From positions 1-64,000 of the forward strand of contig NZ_JAIVFW010000003.1 of NCBI RefSeq assembly GCF_020829595.1: a stretch of DNA of 64,000 nt, written 5' to 3'. Under the pieces are notes generated by a model. It made no database searches, had not been told where the DNA came from, and saw nothing but the letters and a program-made list of their open reading frames with translations. Below, piece by piece: positions 19,370 to 29,715 of this stretch. This stretch comes from Nostoc sp. CHAB 5844 (lineage in GTDB: Bacteria; Cyanobacteriota; Cyanobacteriia; Cyanobacteriales; Nostocaceae). How positions within the stretch are numbered: the stretch's first letter is position 1; each line of letters opens with the position of its first letter. A program made the position numbers and the translations under genes.

Positions 19370-19898
19370 TACTCACCCCCGACACAAACAAATTTAGTAA
19401 TAAATTTTGCAGACACCGTTGTTTTATTCTAAAAGGGAATTAGCAAGTAACTAATATCAAAGTCCTGTCTGCAACATCTCTATACATAAAGTTATCAAAC
19501 AGAATTCAGGAGTCAGGAAGCCCAAATTCAGTATGAATTCTGTGCGACACTTCGACAAGCTCAGGGCATCGCAGTGCATCGCTGGTAGATGAATAAGCGG
19601 GTTTAAGACACCCACTAATTGATTCTAACTTCTGAATTCTTCAATTGTGTAATTGTTTGTTGCCAAAATAATCAAGTATCTGACAGGAAGATTTTTTGTC
19701 TGTGAACGATCGCCAAAGCAGAGATATTTTTTCCTCCTTTTGGAGCATAGGCAATAAATTACACAAATCCCTACTATGACAGAAGTAGAGAATTAATCTG
19801 CGCCAGTCAAGAAGTATTAAGGGTCAGGTGCATCTAGCTGACTGTGCGTTATACCGAAGAAAGACGGCAATGTTGGGGATCATTATAGGGTAAGGATT
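19370..19898. other. Intergenic region with a small inverted-repeat element
   Basis: No gene. A stretch from 19501 (AGAATTCAG) to 19640 (CTGAATTCT) has inverted ends and contains 'cttcgacaagctcagg', a dispersed repeat seen in reverse near 34808. It could be a small non-autonomous element. The last 100 bp before 19899 should carry the promoter of the ATP-grasp gene. Confidence 0.5.
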
Positions 19899-21500
19899 AT
19901 GGTAACTTTAAATGTTTCGGAGTTGGATCAAGTTGATCAATTTCGTCGCTTACAGTCAACTTTGCGCGATCGCTGGAAAACTATTGAGCTATTCGATAAT
20001 AGTGAAGCAGATATAGTAGTTGTTCCTTCCCTGAGCATCGATCAGTGCGAACTCCGAAAAATTGAAGGTTGCGAACATTATGAAGAGAGATTATTATTCT
20101 CCCTGATGCGGTTGCGAAACCCGCGTACAAGGCTGATTTATATTACATCAATGCCACTGCATCCCAGTATTATTGACTACTATTTACAACTGTTGCCTGG
20201 CATTCCATTTTCCCACGCTCGCAATCGTTTGTTGCTGCTTTCTACGTATGATTCTTCGCTTAAACCACTCAGCCAAAAAATTTTAGAACGTCCCCGGTTG
20301 CTAGATCGAATTCAGCAAGCTTTAAGGCTAGAAAAAACATTTATGGTCTGCTATAACGCGACAGATTTAGAAGCAGAATTGTCTTTAAAATTGAATGTAC
20401 CGTTATATGCAGCCGCGCCAGATTTGCAAATTTGGGGAACAAAAAGTGGCAGTAGGCAAATTTTTGCCGAAAGCAAAGTTCCGCATCCAGATGGCAGTCA
20501 AAGAGTCTGGAATTCTCAAGATTTGGCAGAAGCTGCGAGTAATTTATGGGAACGCCAACCAACATTACAACGGATGGTAGTAAAACTCAACGAAGGAATT
20601 TCCGGAGAAGGTAACGCACTGCTAGATTTAAGACCAATGATGCATTTAGCACCAGGGCAAGCTTCGAGTGAGGAAAGAATAGCAGCAATTAGCGATCGCT
20701 TTTCCACTATGCGCTTTCAAGCTAAACAAGAAACTTGGGCCAATTTTTCGGGACGGATTACTGAGTTAGGTGGAATTGTCGAAGCATTTGTGGAAGGAGA
20801 AATCAAGCGCTCGCCTAGTGTTCAAGGACGCATTACACCCACAGGCGAAGTCGAAATCCTCTCTACCCACGACCAAATTCTCGGCGGCCCTGACGGTCAA
20901 ATTTATCTCGGATGTCGCTTTCCCGCCGATGAAACCTATCGCTTACAATTGCAACAATTAGGCTTAAAAGTAGGCAGAAAACTGGCAGAAAAAGGCGCAA
21001 TAGAAAGATTTGGCGTTGATTTTATCACCGTTGACCAAGGCGATCGTAATTGGGATATTCAGGCGATCGAAATTAACTTGCGTAAAGGTGGCACTACCCA
21101 TCCTTTCATGACTCTAAAATTGTTAACTAATGGGCGCTATGACCTTTCTACAGGCTTGTTTTACAGTCAACAAGGTCGTCCTAAATACTACGTTGCCACT
21201 GATAACCTACAAAAAGACCGCTATCGGGGATTATTACCCAACGATTTAATGGATATTATTGCCCATCACAGGTTGCACTTTGACAGCGGCACAGAAACAG
21301 GCACAGTTTTTCATTTGATGGGATGTCTCTCTCAATTTGGCAAATTGGGCTTAACTAGCATCGGCGATTCTCCCCAACAAGCAGAAGATATTTATAACAA
21401 AGTTGTCAAAGTTCTAGATGAAGAAACCCGCAGCGACAATCAAAATTTTCCCCTATTTTCTGATTACACATTCCCCATAGCTTGGGAGGGATACAGTTAA
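19899..21500 (+). CDS. PGM1-like ATP-grasp peptide ligase
   Basis: A 533-residue protein related to PGM1, the ATP-grasp peptide ligase of pheganomycin synthesis. An N-terminal part of about 130 residues ('LLFSLMRLRNPRTRLIYITS') precedes the ATP-grasp core. The nucleotide-binding strand is 'RMVVKLNEGISGEGNALLDL' (about residue 227) and the metal-binding strand is 'IQAIEINLRKGGTTHPF' (about residue 390). The reaction would be carboxylate activation with ATP and amide bond formation. Substrate is unknown. No biosynthetic neighbours, so a housekeeping role is as likely as a natural-product one. Confidence 0.78.
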   Translation: MVTLNVSELDQVDQFRRLQSTLRDRWKTIELFDNSEADIVVVPSLSIDQCELRKIEGCEHYEERLLFSLMRLRNPRTRLIYITSMPLHPSIIDYYLQLLPGIPFSHARNRLLLLSTYDSSLKPLSQKILERPRLLDRIQQALRLEKTFMVCYNATDLEAELSLKLNVPLYAAAPDLQIWGTKSGSRQIFAESKVPHPDGSQRVWNSQDLAEAASNLWERQPTLQRMVVKLNEGISGEGNALLDLRPMMHLAPGQASSEERIAAISDRFSTMRFQAKQETWANFSGRITELGGIVEAFVEGEIKRSPSVQGRITPTGEVEILSTHDQILGGPDGQIYLGCRFPADETYRLQLQQLGLKVGRKLAEKGAIERFGVDFITVDQGDRNWDIQAIEINLRKGGTTHPFMTLKLLTNGRYDLSTGLFYSQQGRPKYYVATDNLQKDRYRGLLPNDLMDIIAHHRLHFDSGTETGTVFHLMGCLSQFGKLGLTSIGDSPQQAEDIYNKVVKVLDEETRSDNQNFPLFSDYTFPIAWEGYS

Positions 21501-21503
21501 GAA

Positions 21504-21553
21504 AGTGTGAAGTGTGAAGTGTGAAGTGTGAAGTATGAAGTATGAAGTATGAA
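21504..21553. repeat. Heptamer tandem repeat (STRR-like)
   Basis: Seven consecutive copies of a heptamer, four of AGTGTGA then three of AGTATGA, directly after the stop codon of the ATP-grasp gene. Such short tandem repeats are common in Nostoc and Anabaena genomes. Confidence 0.9.
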
Positions 21554-21665
21554 ATTTTGTTCTTTAGCTTTCGGCTTTGTGACACATGACAAATGACCAT
21601 TGACAAATGAACATTGACTCTTGACCATAGGTTAAAATCTAGTCAGCGTTTGTATTGTAGCGGTT

Positions 21666-23387
21666 GTGTCCCAAATCCCTCAGAGGGCGGTTCACTGCAT
21701 AAATCCTGATTGTCAACGTCCCTACCCCCAACCTTGGGGAAACAAATTTTGTAACAGTTGTGGCGCATTGCTACAGCTGCTAGACCGCTATATCCCATTG
21801 CAACCACTGGGTTCGGGTGGTTTTGCTCAAATTTACACAGTTTGGGATGAAAAAAGTCAAACAGAAAAGGTGCTAAAAGTTTTGGTGGAAGAGTCACCAA
21901 AAGCCCAGGAATTGTTTACACAAGAAGCAGCAGTTTTAATTAGTTTGCAACATCCTGGTGTTCCTAAAGTCGAAGCTGACGGTTTTTTTCAGGTAAATGT
22001 GACTAGTCCAAAACCACGCCAATTAGCTTGTTTGGTGATGGAGAAAATTAACGGGCCGACTCTGGATGAAATACTGAATAACTATCCTCAAGGATGTCCG
22101 GAGAATTTGGTACTGAACTGGTTCACCCAAGCTGTCAAAATTTTACAAGAATTGCACAAATGCCAAATTGTTCACCGCGATATTAAACCTTCTAATTTAA
22201 TGTTGCGGATACCAGCATCGACTGCACCGCCAACTCAAGCTAGAACCGGGTGGGAACAACTAGTATTAATTGATTTTGGTGGTGTAAAACAAATTAATGC
22301 CGCAATGCTACGTCGAGAGTCGAGTTCAACTCGATTATTTTCTTCTGGTTACAGTCCGCCAGAACAAGTATCTGGGGGGAATGTGGGGACGGCAGCAGAT
22401 TTTTACGCCCTCGGCCGGACAATGATTGAATTACTCACAGGTAAATATCCACCAGAGTTAGAAGATGTGCAAACAGGGGAATTGCGTTGGCGGAATCGGG
22501 TGAATGTGAACTCACAGTTCGCCAATTTACTTGATGAAATGGTAAAAGAAGACGTGCGATCGCGTCCAGCTAATGCAGCGCTCATTCTCAAACGCTTGAC
22601 AAAAATCACAAAATCTGCAAAACCACAAAAATCAACTTCAGCCAGCAATAATTTAACACTGCTTCAAGGAATTGAGCGAACTTTAGCCGATTTTCTGCAA
22701 GCTATTGGCAAAACAATCTTGTTCATAGCCAAAGCATTCATCAAAATTATTCAAGCTTGTGTGGCGGTAATTTGGGCAATGCTGCTATCTGGGATAGGCG
22801 CTTGTTTAGGTACAATTATCGGTTTTTTTGTGGCTTACCGCACAATTTTAGGCGATCGCATTGTGGAATTAATCAGACATCAGCTACCAGAATTGATTTC
22901 TAATTCCCAAACTCCCTTTGGTGCAGACATTTTATTATTTGTCAGCGCTGGCTTAGGAACCGCTTGGGGACTAACAATATCTGGGTGTTTTAGTCAACGA
23001 CGGCGGTTTTTGGTAGCCTCAATGATGGGTATGATCAGCTATGGATTCGGTTGGTTATTTTGGCAACTTATTTCCTCAAAACAAAGCAGCGATGGTTTGG
23101 TAGCGATGATTGCCGTTTCCGTATTTTTGTTATCTCTCAGTTTCGGGTTTCGCAGCCATCACATAGTTTATGCTTTAGTTGCTGCCTTTGGTACAGCCAG
23201 CATTTTTTCCGGCTTATTCATTTTAGGCTTCCCCGCCACAGTCTTTAACTTTTCGCCTCACGCATATTGGACAGAGTTAGGCTTACCCTTGGCTATGTTT
23301 GGTTTTGTCGCTATTTTGATGAGCTTTTGGTTGGGAGTCAGTCACTACTTAATTGTGCCGGGACTACGCTTTTTGGGATGGCGTTAA
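21666..23387 (+). CDS. Zinc-ribbon serine/threonine protein kinase, membrane anchored
   Basis: A 573-residue protein from a GTG start. The N-terminal zinc ribbon has C11, C16, C29 and C32. A kinase domain follows: glycine loop 'LGSGGFAQIYTVWD', catalytic loop 'IVHRDIKPSNL' near residue 168, and 'LIDFGGVKQ' in place of the usual DFG, which is common in cyanobacterial kinases. Residues 345-573 hold about six hydrophobic segments ('LLSGIGACLGTIIGFFVAY', 'LLFVSAGLGTAWGLTISG' and others), putting the kinase at a membrane. Signal and targets unknown. Confidence 0.88.
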   Translation: MSQIPQRAVHCINPDCQRPYPQPWGNKFCNSCGALLQLLDRYIPLQPLGSGGFAQIYTVWDEKSQTEKVLKVLVEESPKAQELFTQEAAVLISLQHPGVPKVEADGFFQVNVTSPKPRQLACLVMEKINGPTLDEILNNYPQGCPENLVLNWFTQAVKILQELHKCQIVHRDIKPSNLMLRIPASTAPPTQARTGWEQLVLIDFGGVKQINAAMLRRESSSTRLFSSGYSPPEQVSGGNVGTAADFYALGRTMIELLTGKYPPELEDVQTGELRWRNRVNVNSQFANLLDEMVKEDVRSRPANAALILKRLTKITKSAKPQKSTSASNNLTLLQGIERTLADFLQAIGKTILFIAKAFIKIIQACVAVIWAMLLSGIGACLGTIIGFFVAYRTILGDRIVELIRHQLPELISNSQTPFGADILLFVSAGLGTAWGLTISGCFSQRRRFLVASMMGMISYGFGWLFWQLISSKQSSDGLVAMIAVSVFLLSLSFGFRSHHIVYALVAAFGTASIFSGLFILGFPATVFNFSPHAYWTELGLPLAMFGFVAILMSFWLGVSHYLIVPGLRFLGWR

Positions 23388-23404
23388 TAAAAGCCTCAAA
23401 ACAA

Positions 23405-23443
23405 GATCCCCCCAGCTACTTTGTTCTTCTAGCTAGGGGGATC
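23405..23443 (+). terminator. Stem-loop after the kinase gene
   Basis: GATCCCCCCAGCT and AGCTAGGGGGATC form a nearly complete stem around a short loop, 20 bp after the kinase stop codon. No T-tract follows, so termination is likely but not certain. Confidence 0.5.
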
Positions 23444-23670
23444 GCATATGTGATAGTCTATAATTGGTTCTGTATAGTTCCTTACGAATCGATTCTAAAA
23501 CTTAAATTTGGTTTTGTGTAGACTCAACCTCAGAATTTATACTATTTTAATAGCTTCTTCATTGTCACTTCATTGCTAGGATTTGCTGAGTCAGCGGTAT
23601 ATGTGTATATGTTAAGTATGGCAGTAGCTCGACACTTAACTTATCACCCATAAAAATATCCGTAAAATTT

Positions 23671-24261
23671 ATGAAACTTCAGATGGCCAGCCTTGTGGCT
23701 CTAATAGTTTGTACGGGGTTAACAGAAAAAGCCTTGGGGCTGAATCAGCAAGACCTAGAACAGTTAAAAACATCAGGTGTTTGTTCTAGATGCGATTTGA
23801 GTGGTGCTGACCTAACTCAGTTTAATTTAGCTGGTGCAAATTTGCGCGGGGCTAACCTAAAAGGAGCCAATTTATCTCAAACCAATCTCTCAAATGCAGA
23901 TTTGACTGGTGCAAATTTAGAAAGTGCAGTTGTGAAATCTGCCAATCTCACGGGTGCATCCTTAACAGGTACAAATTTAACATCAGCATCTTTAGAAAAT
24001 TCTGATCTGTCTTTTACAGGTTTTATCGGTGCCAATTTGACTGCTGCAAATCTGTTAGGCGCTAAATTATACTTAACTAATTTCCGGGGAGCGAACTTCC
24101 GACTGACTACCTTGCCTGTTGGTCACGTCACTTCTGATAAACCTTACTGGTGGTCAACAGAACGTCTAATTCCCAAACAATGCCACAAATTTAAAGCTGA
24201 AAATACACGAGGCACAACTTGTTATACACAACAATCGGAAGTAGAGAATAGGAAAAACTAG
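23671..24261 (+). CDS. Exported pentapeptide-repeat protein
   Basis: A 196-residue protein with a signal peptide (MKLQMASLVALIVCTGLTEKALG, cut near residue 23). A short helix with a 'SGVCSRCDLSGADL' pair of cysteines is followed by some 18-20 pentapeptide repeats of the A(D/N)Lxx type ('LAGANLRGANLKGANLSQTN', 'LSNADLTGANLESAVVKSAN') up to about residue 145. These build a right-handed beta helix. The C-terminal part (VGHVTSDKPYWWSTERLIPK) is globular. Periplasmic place is inferred; function unknown, as for most of this family. Confidence 0.87.
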   Translation: MKLQMASLVALIVCTGLTEKALGLNQQDLEQLKTSGVCSRCDLSGADLTQFNLAGANLRGANLKGANLSQTNLSNADLTGANLESAVVKSANLTGASLTGTNLTSASLENSDLSFTGFIGANLTAANLLGAKLYLTNFRGANFRLTTLPVGHVTSDKPYWWSTERLIPKQCHKFKAENTRGTTCYTQQSEVENRKN

Positions 24262-24282
24262 GTCGCCACTTTTTCTACTTGG

Positions 24283-24307
24283 GGAGCTAGTGCGTTGTAC
24301 TAGCTCC
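24283..24307 (+). terminator. Hairpin after pentapeptide-repeat gene
   Basis: A perfect 9-bp stem GGAGCTAGT/ACTAGCTCC with a 7-base loop, 21 bp after the stop codon. It is followed by 'ttag', not a real T-run. Confidence 0.5.
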
Positions 24308-24404
24308 TTAGCACTTTGCTATAATCACCAATCACCAATCAAGAACATTTTATTCATTAACACTTCTTTATCATGGGAAAAAAGCCCGTAACTGAAATTG
24401 ATTG

Positions 24405-25580
24405 ATGCTAACCCTTATTAAAGACATAGCCACAAAACTAGCGCCGCGTTTAGTTGAAATTCGCCGTCATATTCACTCTCATCCAGAACTCAGCGGTCAA
24501 GAGTACCAAACAGCTGCCTTTGTGGCTGGGGTTCTGTCTTCTAGTGGTCTGCATGTGCAAGAAGGTGTTGGTAAAACTGGTGTGATTGGGGAAGTACAGG
24601 GTACTGGTGCTGATCATCGTTTATTAGCTATTCGGACGGATATGGATGCTTTACCCATCCAAGAACGTACAGGTTTAGAATATGCTTCCCGTACAGACGG
24701 CGTAATGCACGCTTGTGGTCATGATGTCCACACCACAGTCGGCTTAGGCACGGCAATGGTATTATCCCAAATCGCAGATGAGTTGGGCGGTAAGGTAAGA
24801 TTTTTATTTCAAGCAGCAGAAGAAATTGCCCAAGGAGCGCACTGGATGGTGCAAGACAAGGCAATGGAGAATGTTTCTGCGATTTTAGGAGTTCATGTTT
24901 TTCCTTCTATACCCGCAGGTTCGATTGGAGTACGTTACGGGGCTTTGACAGCCGCCGCCGATGATTTAGAGATTACGATTATCGGTGAATCTGGACACGG
25001 CGCACGTCCTCATGAAGCAGTTGATGCAATTTGGATTGCTTCACAAGTGATTACTGCTTTACAACAAGCCATCAGCCGGACTCAGAATCCTTTGCGTCCG
25101 GTAGTGCTGAGTATCGGAAAAATTAATGGTGGGAGAGCGCCCAATGTGATAGCTGATAAAGTGCAGTTATTGGGAACCGTGCGATCGCTGCATCCTGAAA
25201 CTCGCGCTCATCTCCCCAATTGGATTGAAAATATTGTGGCTAACGTGTGTCATGCTTACGGCGCAAAATACCAAGTTAATTACCGTCAAGGTGTACCCAG
25301 TGTCCAAAATGATTATTCTTTAACACAGTTGTTGCAATCAGCCGCAGAAGAAGCTTGGAGTAGCGATCGCGTCCAAGTTTTACCCGAACCCTCTCTTGGT
25401 GCTGAAGATTTTTCAGTTTATTTAGAATATGCTCCTGGCTCTATGTTTCGCCTGGGTGTAGGTTACAAAGAGAGAATTATCAATTACCCATTACACCATC
25501 CCGAATTTGAAGTTGATGAGTCGGCAATTTTAACGGGAGTTGTAACTATGGCTTATGCAGCTTACAAATATTGGTTGTAA
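24405..25580 (+). CDS. M20-family amidohydrolase (HipO/IAA-amino acid hydrolase type)
   Basis: A 391-residue metallohydrolase. 'RRHIHSHPELSGQEYQTA' opens the domain, and 'AIRTDMDALPIQE', 'HACGHDVHTTVGLGTA' and 'QAAEEIAQGAHWMV' supply the metal ligands and catalytic glutamate. A dimerisation insert lies at about residues 180-290 and the final ligand is in 'PLHHPEFEVDE'. Members cleave N-acyl or N-aryl amino acids. The exact substrate cannot be told. A TTG three bases upstream is in frame, but the ATG at 24405 is preferred. Confidence 0.9.
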   Translation: MLTLIKDIATKLAPRLVEIRRHIHSHPELSGQEYQTAAFVAGVLSSSGLHVQEGVGKTGVIGEVQGTGADHRLLAIRTDMDALPIQERTGLEYASRTDGVMHACGHDVHTTVGLGTAMVLSQIADELGGKVRFLFQAAEEIAQGAHWMVQDKAMENVSAILGVHVFPSIPAGSIGVRYGALTAAADDLEITIIGESGHGARPHEAVDAIWIASQVITALQQAISRTQNPLRPVVLSIGKINGGRAPNVIADKVQLLGTVRSLHPETRAHLPNWIENIVANVCHAYGAKYQVNYRQGVPSVQNDYSLTQLLQSAAEEAWSSDRVQVLPEPSLGAEDFSVYLEYAPGSMFRLGVGYKERIINYPLHHPEFEVDESAILTGVVTMAYAAYKYWL

Positions 25581-25737
25581 AAGCGAACAGGGAACAGGTT
25601 GATAGCAGTTGTTAGTTAGGTTAAGAAATAAACTAATCCTAAAACACAAACACCAAGAGACTTTCAAGCTTGTTCCCTGCTATGTAACCAACAGCCAAAG
25701 CCGTGATTGGTAGAATAAATGTACAAAATACCAAACA

Positions 25738-25995
25738 ATGCACAATTTAAACAAAATGGCAGATGCAGTCAGCGCCAACCTTCAAGACTTAATTGATCGT
25801 GTCGAGCAAAAAGGTGAGCGCATCGTCATAGAAAGACAAGGTAAAGCAGTTGTCGCCATTATTGGATTAGAAGACCTAAAACGACTAGAAGCTTTAGAAG
25901 ATGCGATTGATTCTAAGATATTATGCCAAGCCGTTGCTGAAAACAATGGCTTCACCACCTTAGATGCAATTATTGCCAGTCGAGAAGATGAATGA
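25738..25995 (+). CDS. Phd/YefM-family antitoxin
   Basis: An 85-residue protein. The DNA-binding half is 'MADAVSANLQDLIDRVEQKG' followed by 'ERIVIERQGKAVVAIIGLED', the standard Phd/YefM fold, and the C-terminal half should wrap the toxin. It overlaps the downstream toxin gene by four bases (ATGA at 25992-25995), so translation is coupled. The pair should repress its own promoter. Confidence 0.9.
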   Translation: MHNLNKMADAVSANLQDLIDRVEQKGERIVIERQGKAVVAIIGLEDLKRLEALEDAIDSKILCQAVAENNGFTTLDAIIASREDE

Positions 25996-26267
25996 GTGAA
26001 CGTTACACTCTCAGGATTGCCAAAACTGCTGAGAAAGACCTATTAGACTTGCAAGCCAAACAGTTCAAACAAGTCGTCTCCAAAATCTTATCTCTTCAAA
26101 GCACTCCCCGGCCGCAAGACTGCAAAGCTTTAAAAGGCTATGAAGGTGGTTATCGTGTTGACTCTGGAGAGTATAGAATTCTCTACACCATTGAAGACGA
26201 AAATCAACTAGTAGACGTGTTCCGGGTTGGTAAACGGAACGATGATGAAGTCTACAAAAATTTGTAA
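25992..26267 (+). CDS. RelE-family toxin
   Basis: A 91-residue RelE/ParE toxin. 'YTLRIAKTAEKDLLDLQAKQ' gives the first strand and helix. 'DCKALKGYEGGYRVDSGEYR' and 'ILYTIEDENQLVDVFRVGKR' are the core strands carrying the basic residues used in ribosome-bound mRNA cleavage by RelE. Length and order after a Phd/YefM antitoxin are standard for this second toxin-antitoxin module of the window. Confidence 0.9.
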   Translation: MSERYTLRIAKTAEKDLLDLQAKQFKQVVSKILSLQSTPRPQDCKALKGYEGGYRVDSGEYRILYTIEDENQLVDVFRVGKRNDDEVYKNL

Positions 26268-27159
26268 TTAAAAGTACAGCATTAGCTCTTGGAAGGTATA
26301 AAAAGCTTTGGTAATAATTAATTAGTGCAAGAGTTGCGTGAACTACACAATTAGGATAAAAGTAATCTTGCAAGGCTTTACTGAACTCATAATATAAATT
26401 TTGCAGAAAATAGAGGAAAAATACTCAATTTATTGAGCTTATTTATTTTCCAAATCTAACTATGGTGTATTGAATTCTCAATTTTTATAGCAATTTATAT
26501 TGCACATTCTCTAAAAAGGTTATAAATTATTAGTCTATAGGGGAAAATTAAAATTGTAGTTGCCAAAACCAAATACTCATACGTAATTCTACTGAAAGCT
26601 ATTTAGGGCTGGCTGAATAAACAGAAAACCTTGATAAATCAATGCCTTAAGTGGGAGAAAAGGTGAATAAGGTGCCAGGAAAAAGACTTGATATCACAAA
26701 AAATCAATCACTTTTTCGGATTCAAGAGATTTAGGGAGAGTTTGTAACTCTCCTCCTGCCTCCTGCCTCTTAGCCCTCACGAAAAGACTTTTTCAGCAAA
26801 CCCTATTTAAGCTTGACATAGCCTTAAGTTAGGTTATGAGATATATTTTGATTTTCAATGATTCTCAACATCAAAACAGAACATTAATTAATCGGAAAAT
26901 ATATCTTGTCTAAATATTTTCAGTAACAATGTTATTACTGGAGGTGAAAAACTGAGAACTATAATTCACCAAAATAATAATTGAGTTAAAGCAAAATAAT
27001 TAACGTTGAAATTGTTAATTACAATCAGCAAAACTTGCTTTTAGAATAACCTATTTCTGCTGTTTTATAAATTCTCTTGGTTATGAAGAGGATAGCAGAA
27101 AGTCGGAAAATAAGGCGCATATACCAACAATCTACACCCTGTATGGAGTTTTTTTTGCA
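26268..27159. other. Long intergenic region upstream of invertase
   Basis: About 890 bp, very AT-rich, with no supportable gene on either strand. 'Tcctcctgcctcctgcctctta' near 26745 is a common cyanobacterial spacer repeat. The region should hold the promoter of the GH100 gene at 27160. I found no clear consensus site for a known regulator. Confidence 0.5.
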
Positions 27160-28596
27160 ATGCAATTAGAGAATTTAGTAACAGATGAAACTACAGAAAA
27201 AGCGGCATGGTCAGCGCTAGAAAAATCGATTCTCTACTATCGAGGGCGACCGATTGGCACAGTAGCAGCTTATGATAGTTCTGTAGAAGCACTCAATTAT
27301 GACCAGTGTTTTATTCGAGATTTTGTCTCTTCAGCATTAATTTTTTTGGCAAAAGGGAGAACAGATATTGTTCGTAATTTTTTGGAAGAGACTTTAAAGT
27401 TACAACCAAAAGAAAGGCAATTAGATGCTTATAAACCTGGGAGAGGTTTAATTCCAGCCAGCTTCAAAGTTGTATTCGATAATAACGAAGAATATTTGGA
27501 AGCAGATTTTGGAGAACATGCGATCGCCAGAGTTACACCTGTTGATTCTTGTCTGTGGTGGATTATTTTATTACGTGCTTATGTCGTAGCGACAAAAGAT
27601 TTTTCCATAGCTTATCAGCCAGAATTTCAAAATGGTATTCGGTTGATTATGGAAATTTGTTTGGCAAATCGTTTTGATATGTACCCAACACTGTTAGTTC
27701 CAGACGGCGCTTGTATGATTGACCGTCGCATGGGTATATATGGTCATCCTCTAGAAATTCAAGTTTTATTCTACACAGCAATGCGGGCAGCGCGGGAACT
27801 ACTAATTTGCAAAGGCAATCAAGATATTGTCGCCGCAATTGATAATCGCTTACCCCTCTTATGCGCCCATATTCGTCAGCATTATTGGATAGATATTAAT
27901 CGCCTCAATGCCATTTATCGCTTCAAAAGTGAAGAGTATGGCAAAACAGCTGTTAATCTATTTAACATTTATGTAGACTCTATTCCCTATTATGAATTAG
28001 ATAAATGGCTACCTAGAAAAGGTGGTTATTTAGCAGGTAATGTTGGGCCATCACAGTTAGATACTCGGTTCTTTGCCTTGGGTAATTTGATGGCGATTAT
28101 TTCAGATTTAGCTACAGAAGAACAATCACAAGCAATCATGACTCTGATTGATGAAAGATGGGATGATTTAGTCGGAGATATGCCGATGAAAATTTGTTTC
28201 CCAGCTTTAGAACATGAAGAATACAGAATTGTTACCGGATGTGACCCGAAAAATATACCTTGGTCTTATCATAATGCTGGCAGCTGGCCTGTCTTGATGT
28301 GGATGTTGACAGCAGCAGCAATCAAAACTGATAGAACCAGTTTGGCCAGAAAAGCAATTGAAATTGCTGAAGCACGTATTGGTGAAGACGAATGGCCTGA
28401 ATATTACGATGGTAAAAAAGGTAGATTAATTGGCAAACAAGCTAGAAAGTATCAAACCTGGACTATTGCTGGTTTCTTATTAGCGAAGGAGTTAATCAAA
28501 GACTCTTCTCATTTACCATTAGTCAGTTTTGATAAATTACCTCCAGAATTAGTTTCCAGAGCATGTGAGTTTGAAATTGCTAGTGTAGATCCTTAG
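27160..28596 (+). CDS. Alkaline/neutral invertase, GH100, upstream copy
   Basis: A 478-residue glycoside hydrolase family 100 protein that splits sucrose into glucose and fructose in the cytosol. The catalytic acid of the structurally known Anabaena InvA is Asp188, and here residue 188 is the D of '[17 protein letters not shown]'. The second catalytic residue Glu414 is the E of 'EWPEYYDG'. Other family blocks are '[20 protein letters not shown]', '[20 protein letters not shown]' and '[20 protein letters not shown]'. All catalytic residues are present, so this copy should be active. A second paralogue lies at 29716-31131. Confidence 0.93.
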   Translation: MQLENLVTDETTEKAAWSALEKSILYYRGRPIGTVAAYDSSVEALNYDQCFIRDFVSSALIFLAKGRTDIVRNFLEETLKLQPKERQLDAYKPGRGLIPASFKVVFDNNEEYLEADFGEHAIARVTPVDSCLWWIILLRAYVVATKDFSIAYQPEFQNGIRLIMEICLANRFDMYPTLLVPDGACMIDRRMGIYGHPLEIQVLFYTAMRAARELLICKGNQDIVAAIDNRLPLLCAHIRQHYWIDINRLNAIYRFKSEEYGKTAVNLFNIYVDSIPYYELDKWLPRKGGYLAGNVGPSQLDTRFFALGNLMAIISDLATEEQSQAIMTLIDERWDDLVGDMPMKICFPALEHEEYRIVTGCDPKNIPWSYHNAGSWPVLMWMLTAAAIKTDRTSLARKAIEIAEARIGEDEWPEYYDGKKGRLIGKQARKYQTWTIAGFLLAKELIKDSSHLPLVSFDKLPPELVSRACEFEIASVDP

Positions 28597-28739
28597 AAGA
28601 CGTTTGGAACGCCATAAAGTATACTCAATTCGCCGATTCAACCCTCTCTCTTGCAAGGACTACGGTGTAAACACATCTCTAAAAATGCCACCTATCCTGT
28701 CCAGAATTCCAGTTCCGGGCTGATAGTATGGAACTTTCG

Positions 28740-29318
28740 CTACATGACTTGGAATTCATTCCGAGACGGGATAGGTATTGCGGCTAATTTTGGTAATTGA
28801 TTGGCTTTTTCTAGCCAATGCAAAATTTTAACAACGCTTTCATCAATGGTTTCTTTATCTGTGTAACAAGTAATTTGAGGATTTAGCGGTTCTTCATAGG
28901 GGTCATCAATTCCCGTAAAATATTTGATTTGACCATTGCGGGCTTTTGCATATAAACCCTTGACATCCCTAGCTTCACAAACTTCTATAGGTGCATTGAC
29001 ATATATCTCAACAAAATTTTTGGTAGAGTGACGCAACTGGTCTCTGACGGCACGGTAGGGACTGATGAGAGACGCTATAACTATCACTCCATTGCGGCTG
29101 AGTAGGTTTGCAACGTAACCCACGCGTCTAACATTAATATCGCGGTCTTCTTTTGTGAAGCTCAAGCCTTGAGAAAGATTTTGGCGAATAGCATCTCCAT
29201 CTAATAATTCAACTAAGTATCCTTGTTCGCGGAGATGATTTTCTAATTGCTGTGCAATTGTAGTTTTGCCTGCACCACTGAGTCCTGTTAACCACAAAAT
29301 TACACCATTTTGTTTCAT
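28740..29318 (-). CDS. cysC: Adenylylsulfate kinase
   Basis: A 192-residue APS kinase. The P-loop 'GLSGAGKTT' is at residues 12-20, followed by the APS-binding stretch 'LLDGDAIRQNLSQGLSFTKE', 'DINVRRVGYVANLLSRNGVI' and 'SPYRAVRDQLR'. It makes PAPS from APS and ATP in sulfate assimilation. It is a single-domain form, without an ATP sulfurylase fusion. It lies on the strand opposite to and between the two invertase genes, so it was probably caught within a duplication or they were placed around it. Confidence 0.95.
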   Translation of the reverse strand: MKQNGVILWLTGLSGAGKTTIAQQLENHLREQGYLVELLDGDAIRQNLSQGLSFTKEDRDINVRRVGYVANLLSRNGVIVIASLISPYRAVRDQLRHSTKNFVEIYVNAPIEVCEARDVKGLYAKARNGQIKYFTGIDDPYEEPLNPQITCYTDKETIDESVVKILHWLEKANQLPKLAAIPIPSRNEFQVM

Positions 29319-29715
29319 ATAATGATATTTCCTTTTCTTGAGTCAAATGTAGCGATCGCTTAAACTTACACCATTGTCTCTCCAGAACAAAGTTTGCGTT
29401 TTTAAAGGGGATTTCAGAGGAGCAAAAACTTTTTGCTACCTCTAAGAAGACTTTTCAAACATCCTCTTCTAATTAATAGCGGCTTTTTTATTTTCTAATT
29501 TTTTAACAGTCACAGCTTAAAAAAGATATCATATAAGAAATGGTGAAAGTAGAAATTTTAGCTTTTACTAATAAATACTTATTGAAATATTGCTAGGCAT
29601 CAAATACGGCAATATACTCATCTTTAATAAGTATTGAAACATAAGATAAAACTTTGGCATAACTAAATAACTGTATTCTTCACTACCAAATTTCCGATAA
29701 GCTGGAGTTTTTGTA
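29319..29715. other. Intergenic region between divergent cysC and invertase genes
   Basis: Nearly 400 bp, AT-rich, with one HIP1 octamer near 29353. No gene. Both divergent promoters should be here. Confidence 0.5.
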
